NCBI GenBank assembly: GCA_026122225.1
Contig: JANEZZ010002675.1
Location: 1,093,501-1,157,500 of the forward strand
DNA length: 64,000 bases
Source of the DNA: Heloderma charlesbogerti
Taxonomy: Eukaryota; Chordata; Lepidosauria; Squamata; Helodermatidae
Reading direction: 5' to 3'
Positions 45,232 through 55,919 of this stretch are shown piece after piece. The notes beneath the pieces were generated by a model. The model was not told the DNA's origin. It saw only the letters and a program-made list of their open reading frames with translations, and did not search any database. A program made the position numbers and the translations under genes. Position 1 is the stretch's first letter. Every line of letters starts with the position of its first letter.

Positions 45232-45704
45232 GACCTGGTTCACACATAATGTTAACCCATGGTTTATTTAACCCATAGCTTGTTGAATTCTGAGTTGTCA
45301 TGATGTGCAAACCCAGCTGCATTTGTTAACGATGAACAACCCTGAAAGAGAACCCATGGTTTGTTGTTGGTTTGTGAAATCTGGGTTGCTTAACCATGAG
45401 TTGATGTTACATGTGAACCAGACCCATGGGTTGTTCATGGGTTGTTTGGCCAGGGTACAGAGGCGATGGGCAAGAGTGGTAAAAAAAACAACCAGCCACT
45501 CTACATGCCACTACTATAGCACCACAAATGTATTTGGTGTATAGGGAGGAAGTGGGCAAAGAAGGAGGGAAACAACCCAAGGGTTGAGAAAACAAACCAT
45601 GGGTTGTTCAGTTGTCTGCCAGACAAACCCCGGAGAGGGCAACAAACCATAGATTAACCATGGGTTAAATAAACCATGGGTTAGCATTATGTGTGAACCA
45701 GGTC
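45232..45704. mobile_element. TIR element with long terminal repeats (ACCTGGTTCACAC)
   Basis: The left end GACCTGGTTCACACATAATG and the right end CATTATGTGTGAACCAGGTC are exact inverse complements over 20 bp. The complementarity continues in part (TTAACCCATGGTTTATTTAAC against GGTTAAATAAACCATGGGTTA). The interior is full of (A)CCCATGGTTTGTTGTT-like repeats on both strands. The family looks the same as 60942-61286. No TSD could be fixed; a hAT origin is possible. Confidence 0.75.
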
Positions 45705-45709
45705 TGATA

Positions 45710-46575
45710 TTATTTCACAGAAAGTACTGTGCTGCTAGGAAGGGAGTTCAATTTCCTTTTCTCCTTAAGAGCAAAGAGATTTCTGCATTTCCAGCAGCCA
45801 GAAGATGCATCTTTGCTTCGCTGATGAGAAGTATAACCTCTTTCAGCTGAAATGAACCCTCCACATGGCCAGAACATTGCCACCGTGTGGTGGGATATTA
45901 AGAAGAGCCGGTCTATTCCCACATAGCTAAAAAGACATCTTCGCACATATCATCTCCTTGTTTGTAAACGGGAGAATTCATGCATAATAACATTTCATCT
46001 TTAGTAATTCAGATGAAGAGATTTTTTTTTGATAGCCTGGTGCAAGTCTTTGCAGCTTTTGCCTGTCTTGATGGTTGGTTATCAGAGCTCAAAATGGATG
46101 GCCAATCTTCTAAATGCTGATTTTTGCTAGCGTGTAGATTCAGCGTCAAACTACATGAGACGTTAAATATCTAGCATGCAGATAAACCTCTCCTTCTTTA
46201 CTCACAAGTAAGTGTGCAGGTGCCCAAACTGGACTGTAACCACCATGCCTGGGCAGGGGAGGTTTAAACCTTCCCCAGCCTCTTATTCTCTGAAATTCGC
46301 GCACACAGAGCAGGGCCTAAAAAATGTCGGGGGGGGGGAGCCTCCATACTAAATTATTTTAATAATGTACACAAGTATAGATACTTTTGGACACTGAGCA
46401 GGTTCTAACCATCTAAGTAATGCATTAGCATCAAATTGATTGAAAGGTATCTTTCCCTAGAGGGAACACAAGCTCTTGACATTAAGCCCGATGTTCATGT
46501 TGTGTGTGCAGCTTGTGTGCATAAGGGAGAAGAGTTTGTGGGATGGTCCTTGGGAGCACAGAACCGATCAGTTAA
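45710..46575. other. Unclassified non-coding sequence
   Basis: Contains a T9 run and a G10 run (about 46330-46340). No gene supported. Confidence 0.45.
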
Positions 46576-46581
46576 TCATTA

Positions 46582-46706
46582 CAGCAGCCTTCCCCAACCT
46601 GGTGCCTTCCAGATGTGTTGGACTGCAACTCAAATCACTCCCAGCCAGAATAATGGGAGTTGCAGTTCAACACATCTGGAAGGCACCAGCTTGGGGAAGG
46701 CTGCTG
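46582..46706. mobile_element. Palindromic short hAT-like element
   Basis: CAGCAGCCTTCCCCAACCTG at the left and CTTGGGGAAGGCTGCTG at the right form a hairpin whose inner arms also pair (GCCTTCCAGATGTGTTGGAC / AACACATCTGGAAGGC). The interior ACTGCAACTC...GGGAGTTGCAGT is of the same style as 25873-26008. An 8-bp TSD was not clear. Confidence 0.72.
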
Positions 46707-46719
46707 TACAGTAAGGAGA

Positions 46720-47285
46720 GGAAAATGTCATTGGCTAGGTTCTCTTGCTTATTAGAGACGAATAACAAGATGTTTTTAAAAGAGTCTTTCTTTTCATTCA
46801 CCAACACCTGTAATTCCACCTACCTAGGGTTATGCTTCCAAACAGATAGGCTCTCAACCTCTTGAGTTCGCTGTTAGAGGGAATGCTAATGATTGGACAG
46901 AGGTGATCTCTAGGCATGGTCCCTCTGCCTTCGATATGAAAGCAATAATATCGTAAGGACTAATGCCTGTTGCCCCTATCCATTTCATATAGCACTTTGA
47001 GTTTGCAACATACTTTACAGTATTCATTGTAGTCACCAGCCCTGTAGAAGAGAGCACTGTTGTTTTACAAATGGGAAGCTGAGGCTGTGAGGCAGGACTT
47101 GTCTACGTCTTCCCCATGGCAGAGGTGCCAATATAAAAGTTAAGGCAGAGGTTCAGTTCATCTGAGCTGTCCTCAGCAGCCATTTCCTTAAAATGGCAAC
47201 TCACTTCTAAGGGCTCCCAATCATTTTGTAATATTGAACACAGCAACTCTATTTTATAATATTATTTATCCCATTTTTATCTTGC
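46720..47285. other. Unclassified non-coding sequence
   Basis: No gene or repeat supported. Confidence 0.45.
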
Positions 47286-47289
47286 CCTT

Positions 47290-48020
47290 GTGGGCACACT
47301 TCCCCTGAAGACTCAGGCTCGCAGTTTGGGAGTACTCTGGGACTCAGCCCTGAACCTGGAGACGTCTGGCCTGGCCACAGTCACACATGCCTTTGTTATG
47401 TCCCGTCTGGACTACTGCAGCACACTCTATGTGGCACTGCTTTTGAAAACAGTTCAGAAGCTTCAGCTGGTCCAGAATGCTGGGGCCAGACTGCTGACCG
47501 GGGCCAGTTACAGGAAGCACATGACTCCCTCCCTTCTAGTTTCACCGGCTACCGGCCTGTTTCCAGGCACAATTCATTTGTGCCTGGAATCCATTTAAAG
47601 CCTTAAATGGCTTGGGACCAGGCTTCCTGAAAGACCGCCTTCTCCCATACAAGCCTGCCCAGTCCTTAACATCTTCTGAAGAGGCATTTCTTTCAAGACC
47701 GCCATCATCAGAGGCAAGTTTGGTGGCAACTCAAGAGAGGGCCTTTTTGTGGTTGCTCCTCCCCGCTCCCCCAGGGTATGCTCCCCCTCTGCTGTCCTTC
47801 TGACAGTAATAATGCTTTATGGAAGAAGACCTTTGGCCTGTAAATGAGTCTGTGGGTTGGGTGCTGTTTTTATTATGTAATTGTTATGTTTTTGTTATAT
47901 TTTACTGTGCTTTATTGTTTTCATCTATTTTAAATTGTTTTTGTAAGCAACCTTGAGTGACATTTTTTGGTAGAAAGACAGGATATAAATCAATCAAACA
48001 AACAAACAAATAAATAAACC
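47290..48020 (+). mobile_element. L2-like LINE, 3' end
   Basis: Begins with reverse-transcriptase C-terminal wording (QARSLGVLWDSALNLETS, then SRLDYCSTLYVALLLKTVQK, then LVQNAGARLLTGA). It runs through an untranslated region ending CCTTGAGTGACATTTTTTGG, GGATATAAATCAATC and an AAAC/AAAT microsatellite (48000-48016). The frame breaks near 47560. The RT wording is that of the L2 (Maui) group, but the finer clade is not certain. Confidence 0.75.
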
Positions 48021-48024
48021 ATAT

Positions 48025-48880
48025 AGCTCCACAAGGTGGCTCACAACAATTAAACCCGGGCCGTGTTTCCACGACAACGGAAAGAGAAGCTAATGGAAGA
48101 GTACCGGATTTTTAAAAAGGAATTGGCTTTGCTGTGAGCAGGGCTCCATGAGCAGATTCTCCGGACCAGTGAAAATCGCTTCACAGAACATACTTCCTGG
48201 TGGGGATGGGGGTTGTACTCAGGTTACTCCTTTGCCACGCCTCCCATGGCAGCCATTTTCTCCAATTGCCAAATGTGCCTATGGCCCAAAAAGGTTGCCT
48301 ACCCCTGAATTTTAAAAAATGAAAAAGCTGAAAAACCAATGAAATCCATTAAAAGTAACCAGAGAGAGAGAGCAAAAGAAACATCAGGGAATATCTGCAA
48401 GGAGAAAGAAGCCTTGATTTACTTTTTGAAAACCCATCAGGGAACTCATCCCAACAATCTCCTGGGCAAGAGCATTCCACAGTAAAGATGTCACAACCAA
48501 AAGCAAAAACAAACCCTGCTTCAAGTAGATGCCAATCAGATGTCAGATTTAAAAGACAGCCAAAGCAGAGGCCCTCTAAAGCATGTACAAGCATACCTTC
48601 ACACAGGAATTGGTGAAAATAGGAAAGAAAATGGGTTTCCCCTGAGCTTGATCAGGAGAGAAGAGTATACATCTGTCAAAAACACAGTGGGTGAACTTCC
48701 ACAGTGACTCATTACTCAAATTATGAACATCTGGACAAATTTAATGTACTGGTAGGCTCACGTGAGAAAAGACATTCCTTCATAACTGCTGTAATTTATT
48801 CAATTTATACTTATGTGAGCATATATAGCAGGAAGAGGTTCCAAATCAAGAGGAAGGAGTCTACTTTTCATCCAGTCAAT
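48025..48880. other. Unclassified; includes a worn hAT-element end
   Basis: AAAAAGGTTGCCTACCCCTG at 48288-48307 resembles the right end of the 25873-type element with no left partner seen. The remainder is unclassified. Confidence 0.4.
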
Positions 48881-49967
48881 GTTTAGCTAGTTTGCTAATC
48901 AGGATATCATGGGGCACTTTGTCAAAAGCTTTGCTGAAGTCGAGGTATGTTATGTCCACAGCATTCCCACAGTCCACAAGGGAGGTTACCTGATCAAAAC
49001 ATGAGATCAGATTTGTCTGGCAGGGTTTGTTCTTGACAAATCTGTGTTGGCTTTGAGTAATCACTTCATTGTTTTCAAGGTGCTTACAGATGGATTGCTC
49101 TATAAACTGCTCCAGAATTTTCCCAGGGATTGATGTCAGACTGACTGGTCTGTAGTTCCCAAGTTCCTCCTTTTGGCCCTTTTTGAAGATAGGGACAACA
49201 TTAGCCCTCCTCCAGTCATCTGGCACTTCACCCATCCACCATGATTTCTCAGAGATAATAGACAGCGGTTCTGAGAGTTCTTCTGCAAGTTCCTTTATTA
49301 TTCTAGAATGTAGTTCATCTGACCCTGGAGACTGGAATTCATTCAAAGTAATTAGGTGTTCTTTGACCATATGCCTATCAATCTCAAGCTGCAATCCTAG
49401 CCCTTCAGCCTGCACTTTGCCTTTGCCAGGGGGGTTACAGACCCTCTTCTGGGAGAAGACTGAGCTGAAGTAGGAATTGAGCATTTCTGCCGTTTCTTTG
49501 TCATCTGTTATCATTTTGCCATCCTTATTTAGTAGTTGAACCACCATTTCTTTCCTCTGTCTTTTACTATGCACCTATCTGAGGAAAGCCTGTTTGTTGC
49601 TTTTAGCATCCCTCGCTAACCGCAGCTCGTTCCCCACTTTAGCCTTCCTGATGCCATCCATACAATTCTGTGCTACCTGCCTGTACTCTTCCTTTGTAGC
49701 TTGGCCTTCCTTCCACTTCCTATATGTGTTCTTTTTTGTTTTCAGGTCATCTCTAAGCTTTTTGTGAAGCCACATTGGCTTCTTCTGTTGCCTTCCACCT
49801 TTTTCTCTTGTTGGAATTGTTTGTAATTGAGCCTTTAGAATTTCCTTTTTTAAAAGCTCCCTCACATCTTGGACTCCTTTTCTCATTAGAGTCGCTTGCC
49901 ATGGGACCTTACAGATCATTCTTCTGAGTTTATTAAAATTGGCTTTCCTAAAATCCAGGGTACACAT
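48876..49967 (-). pseudogene. CR1 linker and reverse transcriptase (N-terminal half), broken
   Basis: 49967-49575 carries the basic linker (PWQATLMRKGVQDVRELLKK, MWLHKKLRDDLKTKKNTYRK). 49574-48876 has NGLPDGK-type sequence worn to NKDGKMITDDKETAEML, then FQSPGSDELHSRIIKELAEE, PDDWRRANVVPIFKKGQKEE, NYRPVSLTSIPGKILEQFIE and TYLDFSKAFDKVPHDILISK (the FSKAFD catalytic box). A TAG between the blocks (about 49575) and several endonuclease lesions break it. The FADD box is absent from this copy. Confidence 0.88.
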
Positions 49968-50570
49968 TTAGCTACATGCAGCTTTTGCTTCCTTTAGAAC
50001 CAAGAACTCAAGTATAATATGGTCACTCTCCCCCAGAGTTCCCGTAACTGCTACTTTATCCACTAAGTCATCTCTGTTGGTTAGGATCAAGTCAAGGATA
50101 GCCGATCCTCTAGTTCCTTCCTCTACTTTCTGTAGGAGGAAGTTATCAGCAACACAAGTCAGGAATTTCTTGGAGGGGCCATGTTTTGCAGAATTTGTCT
50201 ACCAACAAATACTGGGGAAATTTAAGTCTCCCATTACTACTGCATCATGCTTCCCTGAAACATTGGCAATTTGCTTTTCAAAAGTTTCATACTTGTCTTC
50301 TCCTTGATTGGGTGGCCAGTAGTAGACTCTGACCACCATGTTCCTTTTATTCTTTGTTCCATTTATTTTAACCCAGATGCTCTCGATGGGGCTACCAAGC
50401 TCATCCTCCTGTATTTCTGTGCAGAGATATCCAAGCTACACATAAGTAATGTCTGCGCAAGCCTCAGGAGCTCCAGAATGACACCATTTTCCTGTTCACT
50501 GTGGTGGTAAAGGTACTCCACACATACAATGGGATGCCAGTGTAGTTTTGCCCCTGCCCACATCGCCATC
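48885..50570 (-). mobile_element. CR1 LINE 5'/middle part, 3' end missing
   Basis: On the minus strand the endonuclease region (about 50570-50000; reads VVMGDLNFPSICW) is followed by the linker and the N-terminal half of the reverse transcriptase. It then stops at about 48885 in the middle of the RT. Loss of the 3' end is unusual because CR1 copies normally keep the 3' end. This implies a later deletion or rearrangement. Confidence 0.88.
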
Positions 50571-50574
50571 AGTG

Positions 50575-52110
50575 TAATGAATATGGCACTTGATGTGTCT
50601 ACCTAGACAGATTGGATCAGGCCAAGATCATTTCCTGATCTCAAAAGCTTGCACATGTTTTCTGATCTTTTGGATGTCCTAATAAAGGTATTACAGTAAT
50701 ATGGATTTTATATTTTCTGTTCGTTTTGTTTTATTTTTTAATTTGAGGCATTTCCCAGTCCTTAAAAGGGAATACATTTTCTCCAGGGTAATAATGATTT
50801 TGCTGGTCTGCCTGGCCAAAATCAGGAGGGTCAGCTTCCCTATAAATGTTGGAGACCACAATAAGGTAGAAAACGTAAGGAAGAAGGCAGTCTCTGAGGT
50901 CTGCAACACCCAAGCTGTTTACTGCTTTAATGAAAGGCAATGCTTAGAAATGTAAATTAGCACTGATACAAAGCTTTATTGTGAACCTTGAATTAAACAA
51001 TTTGTATGTATTCACATGATGCCAATTCAAATGTTCTTCAAATTAAATTAATATTCAACTTCAAATCTGTGAATGTGAAAAATCTGCTCTGCAAATTCAT
51101 AAAATGAGTTTGAGTAATCTGAAGTAGAACAATGTATATACTTCTTTAATTTAAGAGATTAAATAACCATTAAAAACTGGGAAGATACACTTTAAAAGCA
51201 GCAGAAATTGTGTCACATCTTTAAAATGTCAATGGTTTGGATATGCATGTCAGAATATCACCTGAATAGTTTTAAGGATTCATAACCAGGCAACTGGTTG
51301 AGTCATAAAGATATATACATAAAAACAATTAAGTCAATATCAAGTGTATTAAAGTAAACAGGTTTTTCATCAATTCAACATTTACATAGATGCCATAAAT
51401 GAGACTTTTATGGAAGAAAAAAAATCGCTTACATTGCTGACAGCCCAACTTTGCATATGTGTGTTAACAGGAGAATGTGCTATGTTTAGGATGAATGGTA
51501 AAGCGGGTCTAAATGACTTTCAGATTAGCTGGAACAGATGGAAGGGTCACAGTTGAACAACTTTACACAGCAACATAAAGGCAATGTTCAAGTGGAGTTC
51601 ATTGCCTCTGACAGATACTGTCAATCAAGTAAGGGACTTCTCAGTTAACCAGCAGCCTATCCTTTAAAAGATTAATAAAAAAAAAGTATTGTGAGGCAAT
51701 GGCTGGAGTTTATCTAGTCTATGTTTGGTGTAAGTTTCACCCTAAATGACTAGGTTTTTCACAGAATACACAATAGCTTGTAGATATTTTCAAGGCAACT
51801 GAAATACAGACTTTGCACAAATACAGAGATACTACTCAAGCATTATCGCAATTTTTCAGTCCACCTCATATGTACTATGCTTGTGTGTCCATAGCAAGAA
51901 ACACATTTTAAGATTGCATTTGTTATGCTACTATATAGCCTGAAGTGACTGCGAAGTTGAATAGAACAGTGGCTAGTTTAAGGAAAACAAGATGCTATTA
52001 TTTCAAAGATAGAAAAACTAGTGCAAAGCAAACATTTGTATGGATTAGTAGTGAATTGTATTCAAGAAATGTCATTTGGTCAGGATGCTCAACTGTATTT
52101 CAGAAGATTA
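50575..52110. other. Unique AT-rich sequence, no gene recognised
   Basis: No repeat or coding signal supported. Confidence 0.5.
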
Positions 52111-52112
52111 GT

Positions 52113-54036
52113 TGTTGTTGTTGTTCAGTCGTTCAGTCGTGTCCGACTCTTCGTGACCCCATGGACCATAGCACGCCAGGCCTTCCTGTCCTGCGTTCTC
52201 TCCCGGAGCGTGCTCAAGTTCATATTCATTGCATCCGTGATGCTATCTAGCCATCTCATCCTCTGCCGTCCCCTTCTCCTTTTGCCTTCAGTCTTTCCCA
52301 GCATCAGGGTCTTTTCCAGGGAGTTTTCTCTTCGCATTAGGTGGCCAAAATATTGGAGCTTCAGCTTCAGTATCTGTCCTTCCAATGAGCACTCAGGGTT
52401 GATTTCCTTTAGGATGGACTGATTTGACCTCCTTGCAGTCCAGGGGACTCGTAAGAGTCTTCTCCAGCACCACAGTTCGAAAGCATCAATTCTTCGGCGC
52501 TCAGCCTTCCTTATAGTCCAGCTCTCACAGCCATACATTACTACTGGGAAAACCATAGCTTTGATTAGACGGACCTTTGTAGGCAAGGTGATGTCTCTGC
52601 TTCTTACTATGCTGTCTAGGTTGGCCATAGCTTTCCTCCCAAGGAGCAAGCGTCTTTTAATTTCATGGCTACAGTCACCGTCTGCGGTGATCTTGGAGCC
52701 CAAGAAAGTAAAATCTGTCACTGCTTCCATTTCTTCCCCTTCTATATGCCAGGAAGTGATGGGGCCAGGTGCCATGATCTTCGTTTTTTTAATGTTGAGT
52801 TTCAAACCAGCTTTTGCACTCTCCTCTTTCACCCTCAACAAGAGGCTCTTGAGATCCTCTTCGCTTTCTGCCATTAGGGTGGTATCGTCTGCATATCGGA
52901 GGTTGTTGATAATTCTCCCGGCAATCTTAATTCCAACCTCTGATTCATCCAACCCGGCATTTCTCATGATGTACTCTGCATATAAGTTAAATAAGCAGGG
53001 TGACAATATGCAGCCTTGTCGTACTCCTTTCCCAATTTTGAACCACTCGGTTGTTCCATGTGTGGTTCTTACTGTTGCTTCTTGACCCTCGTACAGGTTT
53101 CTCAGGAGACAGGTAAGGTGGTCTGGTACTCCCATCTCTTTAAGAATTTGCCACAGTTTGTTGTGATCCACACAATCAAAGGCTTTAGCGTAGTCAATGA
53201 AGCAGAAATAGACGTTTTTCTGGAATTCTCTTGCTTTCTCCATGATGCAGCGAATGTTGGCGATTTGATCTCTAGTTCCTCTGCCTCTTCTAAACCCAGC
53301 TTGTACTTCCGGTAGTTCTCGGTTCGCATACTGCTGAAGCCTAGCTTGTAGGATTTTGAGCATCACCTTGCTGGCATGTGAAATGAGCGCAATGGTGCGG
53401 TAGTTTGAACACTCTTTGGCGTTGCCCTTCTTTGGAATTGGAATGTAAACTGACCTTTTCCAGTCTTGTGGCCACTGTTGAGTGTTCCAGATTTGTTGGC
53501 ATATTGAATGCAGCACTTTAACAGCATCATCTTCTAGGATTTTAAATAGCTCGGCTGGAATACTGTCATCTCCGCTAGCTTTGTTGTTACTAATGCTTCC
53601 TAAGGCCCACTTGACTTCACTCTCTAGGATGTCCGGCTCAAGTTCAGTGACCGCACTATCATGGCTATCAGGGACATTCAGATCTTTCCTGTATAGTTCT
53701 TCTGTGTATTCTTGCCACCTCTTCTTAATCTCATCTGCTTCTGTTAGGTCCCTGCCTTCTTTGTCCTTTATCATGCCCGTCTTGGCACAAAACGTTCCCT
53801 TGAGATCTCCAATTTTCTTGAAGAGATCTCTAGTCTTTCCCATTCTGTTGTTTTCCTCGATTTCTTTGCATTGTTCATTTAAGAAGGCCTTCTTGTCTCT
53901 CCTTGCTATTCTCTGGAACTCTGCATTCAGTTGGGTATATCTTCCCCTTTCTCCCTTGCTTTTCGCTTCCCTTCTTTCGTGAGCTACTTGTAAAGCCTCA
54001 TCTGACAGCCACTTGGCTTTCTTACATTTCTTTATC
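52113..54036 (-). mobile_element. RTE-BovB LINE, 5'-truncated, intact downstream ORF
   Basis: A TTG-repeat tail (52113-52127) is followed by BovB sequence nearly identical to the intact copy, up to CTTTCTTACATTTCTTT (54020-54036), which corresponds to KKCKKAKWLSD in the linker. The endonuclease is absent. No clear TSD was read at the truncated end. Its very low divergence from the 13119-16342 copy suggests a recent insertion. Confidence 0.94.
52125..54029 (-). pseudogene. BovB ORF, truncated but otherwise open (linker, RT, C-terminus)
   Basis: From KKCKKAKWLSDEALQVAHER to the end TKSRTRLND there is no stop or frameshift. Reverse transcriptase boxes FIDYAKAFD and YADDT are intact. The open frame extends upstream to 54107 through about 25 codons of flanking DNA; those residues are not BovB. 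Without the endonuclease and the 5' region it should not retrotranspose by itself. Confidence 0.92.
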
Positions 54037-54039
54037 CCA

Positions 54040-54510
54040 TTGTTGTTTCTGACTGACCATAGACTCAGAGCTGACATCCAGGGTAGGCATGGTTGGGCAC
54101 CTGCCAAGGGCCCACACCCCAGCAGGGGGCCACTGACAAGAGTTCCTTGTAGTTGCTCCTCCTATTCCCCATGGCAACCTGCTTGTTCACCTGCCTCTTG
54201 CTCTGGCCTAGATAATACTAGTGCTGAGAAAGAGGAACTGTAGACACCAGTGCCTACTTGCTCAGTGGCTCTCTGCCTGTCAAGCAAGCAAGTGGTAACA
54301 ATGATGAGAAAGAGGATGAGGAGCAATAGCAGCTGGTGGAAATGGCAATGAGAAGGTAGACTCATTGAGGGGAGGGATCCCATTGAGGGTGTCTTGGCCC
54401 CAAGGGCCCTCAAAAATGTGGAGCCAGCACTGTGTAGACTTTATGTGTTATGGCCTTCATATGTAATATAAAGTCTTCCTAACTCACTAGGCATGCCAAC
54501 ATTGACTACA
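54040..54510. other. Unclassified non-coding sequence
   Basis: Open frames overlap on both strands without motifs. Confidence 0.45.
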
Positions 54511-54514
54511 CTAA

Positions 54515-54955
54515 GGGAGCAATCCTATGTCCGCTAGTCAGTGGCTAGACAGCCATAGGATATGTGGTTTTCGGGGAACCGACTTTGGAGCCCGCACTCC
54601 GAGGTTGGTTCCTGGAGAACTGACCTTTCCCCCCTTCCACACTGCCTCACAGGCAGTGCAGAACAGCCCTGTGCGCCATGCTCAGAAGAGGAATGCGGAG
54701 CAGCCAAAACGGGGCATTCCAGAAGGCGTTCTGGGGTGGGGAAGGCAGAAATGCCGGTACAACACATCCTATGTGTCATCCAGCAGCCTCCTCCCCCACT
54801 CTGCCTTCATGCGGCTAGCCTGGCTGTCTCACCGAAAATGCAAGGCAGGAGAAGCGGGGAGGGAACGATCCCCTCCATGCTTCTCCTGCCCTTCATTGGA
54901 TAGGCGGTCACCTCCAAGTTTGGAGGCAGCTGCCTATCCCCATAGGATTGCGCCC
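54515..54955. mobile_element. TIR element (TTA/TAA target family), best-preserved larger copy
   Basis: This 441-bp element has termini GGGAGCAATCCTATG and CATAGGATTGCGCCC, with TAA on both sides (54512-54514 and 54956-54958). Interior blocks GTGGCTAGACAGCCATAGGA, ACTGACCTTTCC and CATTGGATAGGCGG recur in 18202, 22210 and 23527. The 3-bp TWA target suggests PIF/Harbinger mobilisation. No ORF of its own. Confidence 0.85.
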
Positions 54956-55026
54956 TAAGATTGTGAAGTGTTCAGATTCTATCATATAGGAGGTGGTCTA
55001 AGAACTGCCTGTTCCTACCTGCCTGC

Positions 55027-55325
55027 ATGTTAAAATCGTCCTTTGAGGATCTTCCCTGGGTTTTCCCGCCTTTTGACATTAGATGGGTGGTAACTGAAGT
55101 GCCTTCTTGGTTATGGGTTCACCTTTCTCAGGGGGGCTTGCCTGGCACCAACTGTGGTGGCCTTCTGGTGGCAAGCAAGGACCTTTTTATTCACCTAGGC
55201 TTTGCCGTGCACTTGCTGTGATTTTAATCTGAGCTGAAGCATACATTGCCATGATGTTTTAGTTGTTCACATTATTTTAAATGGCTTGAATGGTATTTTA
55301 AGACTTATTCTGTTATTGTATTGTA
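55027..55325 (+). mobile_element. LINE 3'-end fragment (L2-like)
   Basis: Weak C-terminal coding wording (SFEDLPWVFPPFD, GLPGTNCGGLLVASKDLFIH) is followed by a T/A-rich untranslated region (TTTTAATCTGAGCTGAAGCA, TATTTTAAGACTTATTCTGT). It resembles the end section of 47600-47960. Family call is tentative. Confidence 0.5.
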
Positions 55326-55329
55326 AGTA

Positions 55330-55915
55330 TTCCTGGAAACACTGAAGAACAAGTGTAATGAACCCAAAGCCCCCTTTTCTCGTCAGAGGCCTCCTTTTCT
55401 GCCCAAAGACATCCTCCCTCCATAATCCTCATCACAATATTTTGCAGCATTCCACACCATGCCAGTACAGTAGGCCTTGACAGGCTAACCTGGTTGTGGT
55501 GGCCATGCACTATGCACCGCTGGTCAGCTGGGTCTAGCTACCCTTTTAATTTCCCACAGTGCTCCAGAGTGGCGCTAGGTCAGAGGCATTCTCGGTAATT
55601 AAAAGGCTGTCTAGATCAAATCACCTGGTGCTGCTTGGCATACTGGACCAGAAAATTATTTTAAGGGCAGGTATCAGCAGTGGCCACTACCAGGGTGCTG
55701 GGGTCCTGACAGCTGCCCAAGGAGACCAAGTGTCCTGGTAGAACCATTTTTCTGTCTTCATCTCTGTGTGTCCTTTAGAAAACTAATCGCTGGTGTGGAG
55801 CAGGTTGGTAGGGTAAAGGCATAGTTTTGTACTTTTCATTTGAGGCGCAAAACGTTGGCACTGTCTTGTTCTTTGTGTGGGATTTCTGGTCAAATAATTG
55901 GAGTTCTTAAAATAT
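55330..55915. other. Unclassified non-coding sequence
   Basis: No gene or repeat supported. Confidence 0.45.
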
Positions 55916-55919
55916 TTAT

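Noticed and set aside
46582..46706. microRNA precursor
   Set aside because: The hairpin is explained by a palindromic short transposon whose relatives occur elsewhere in the window.
52125..54107. 660-codon frame read as a fusion of a new N-terminus with a reverse transcriptase
   Set aside because: The first ~25 codons are flanking DNA upstream of the truncated BovB. The start codon there is fortuitous.
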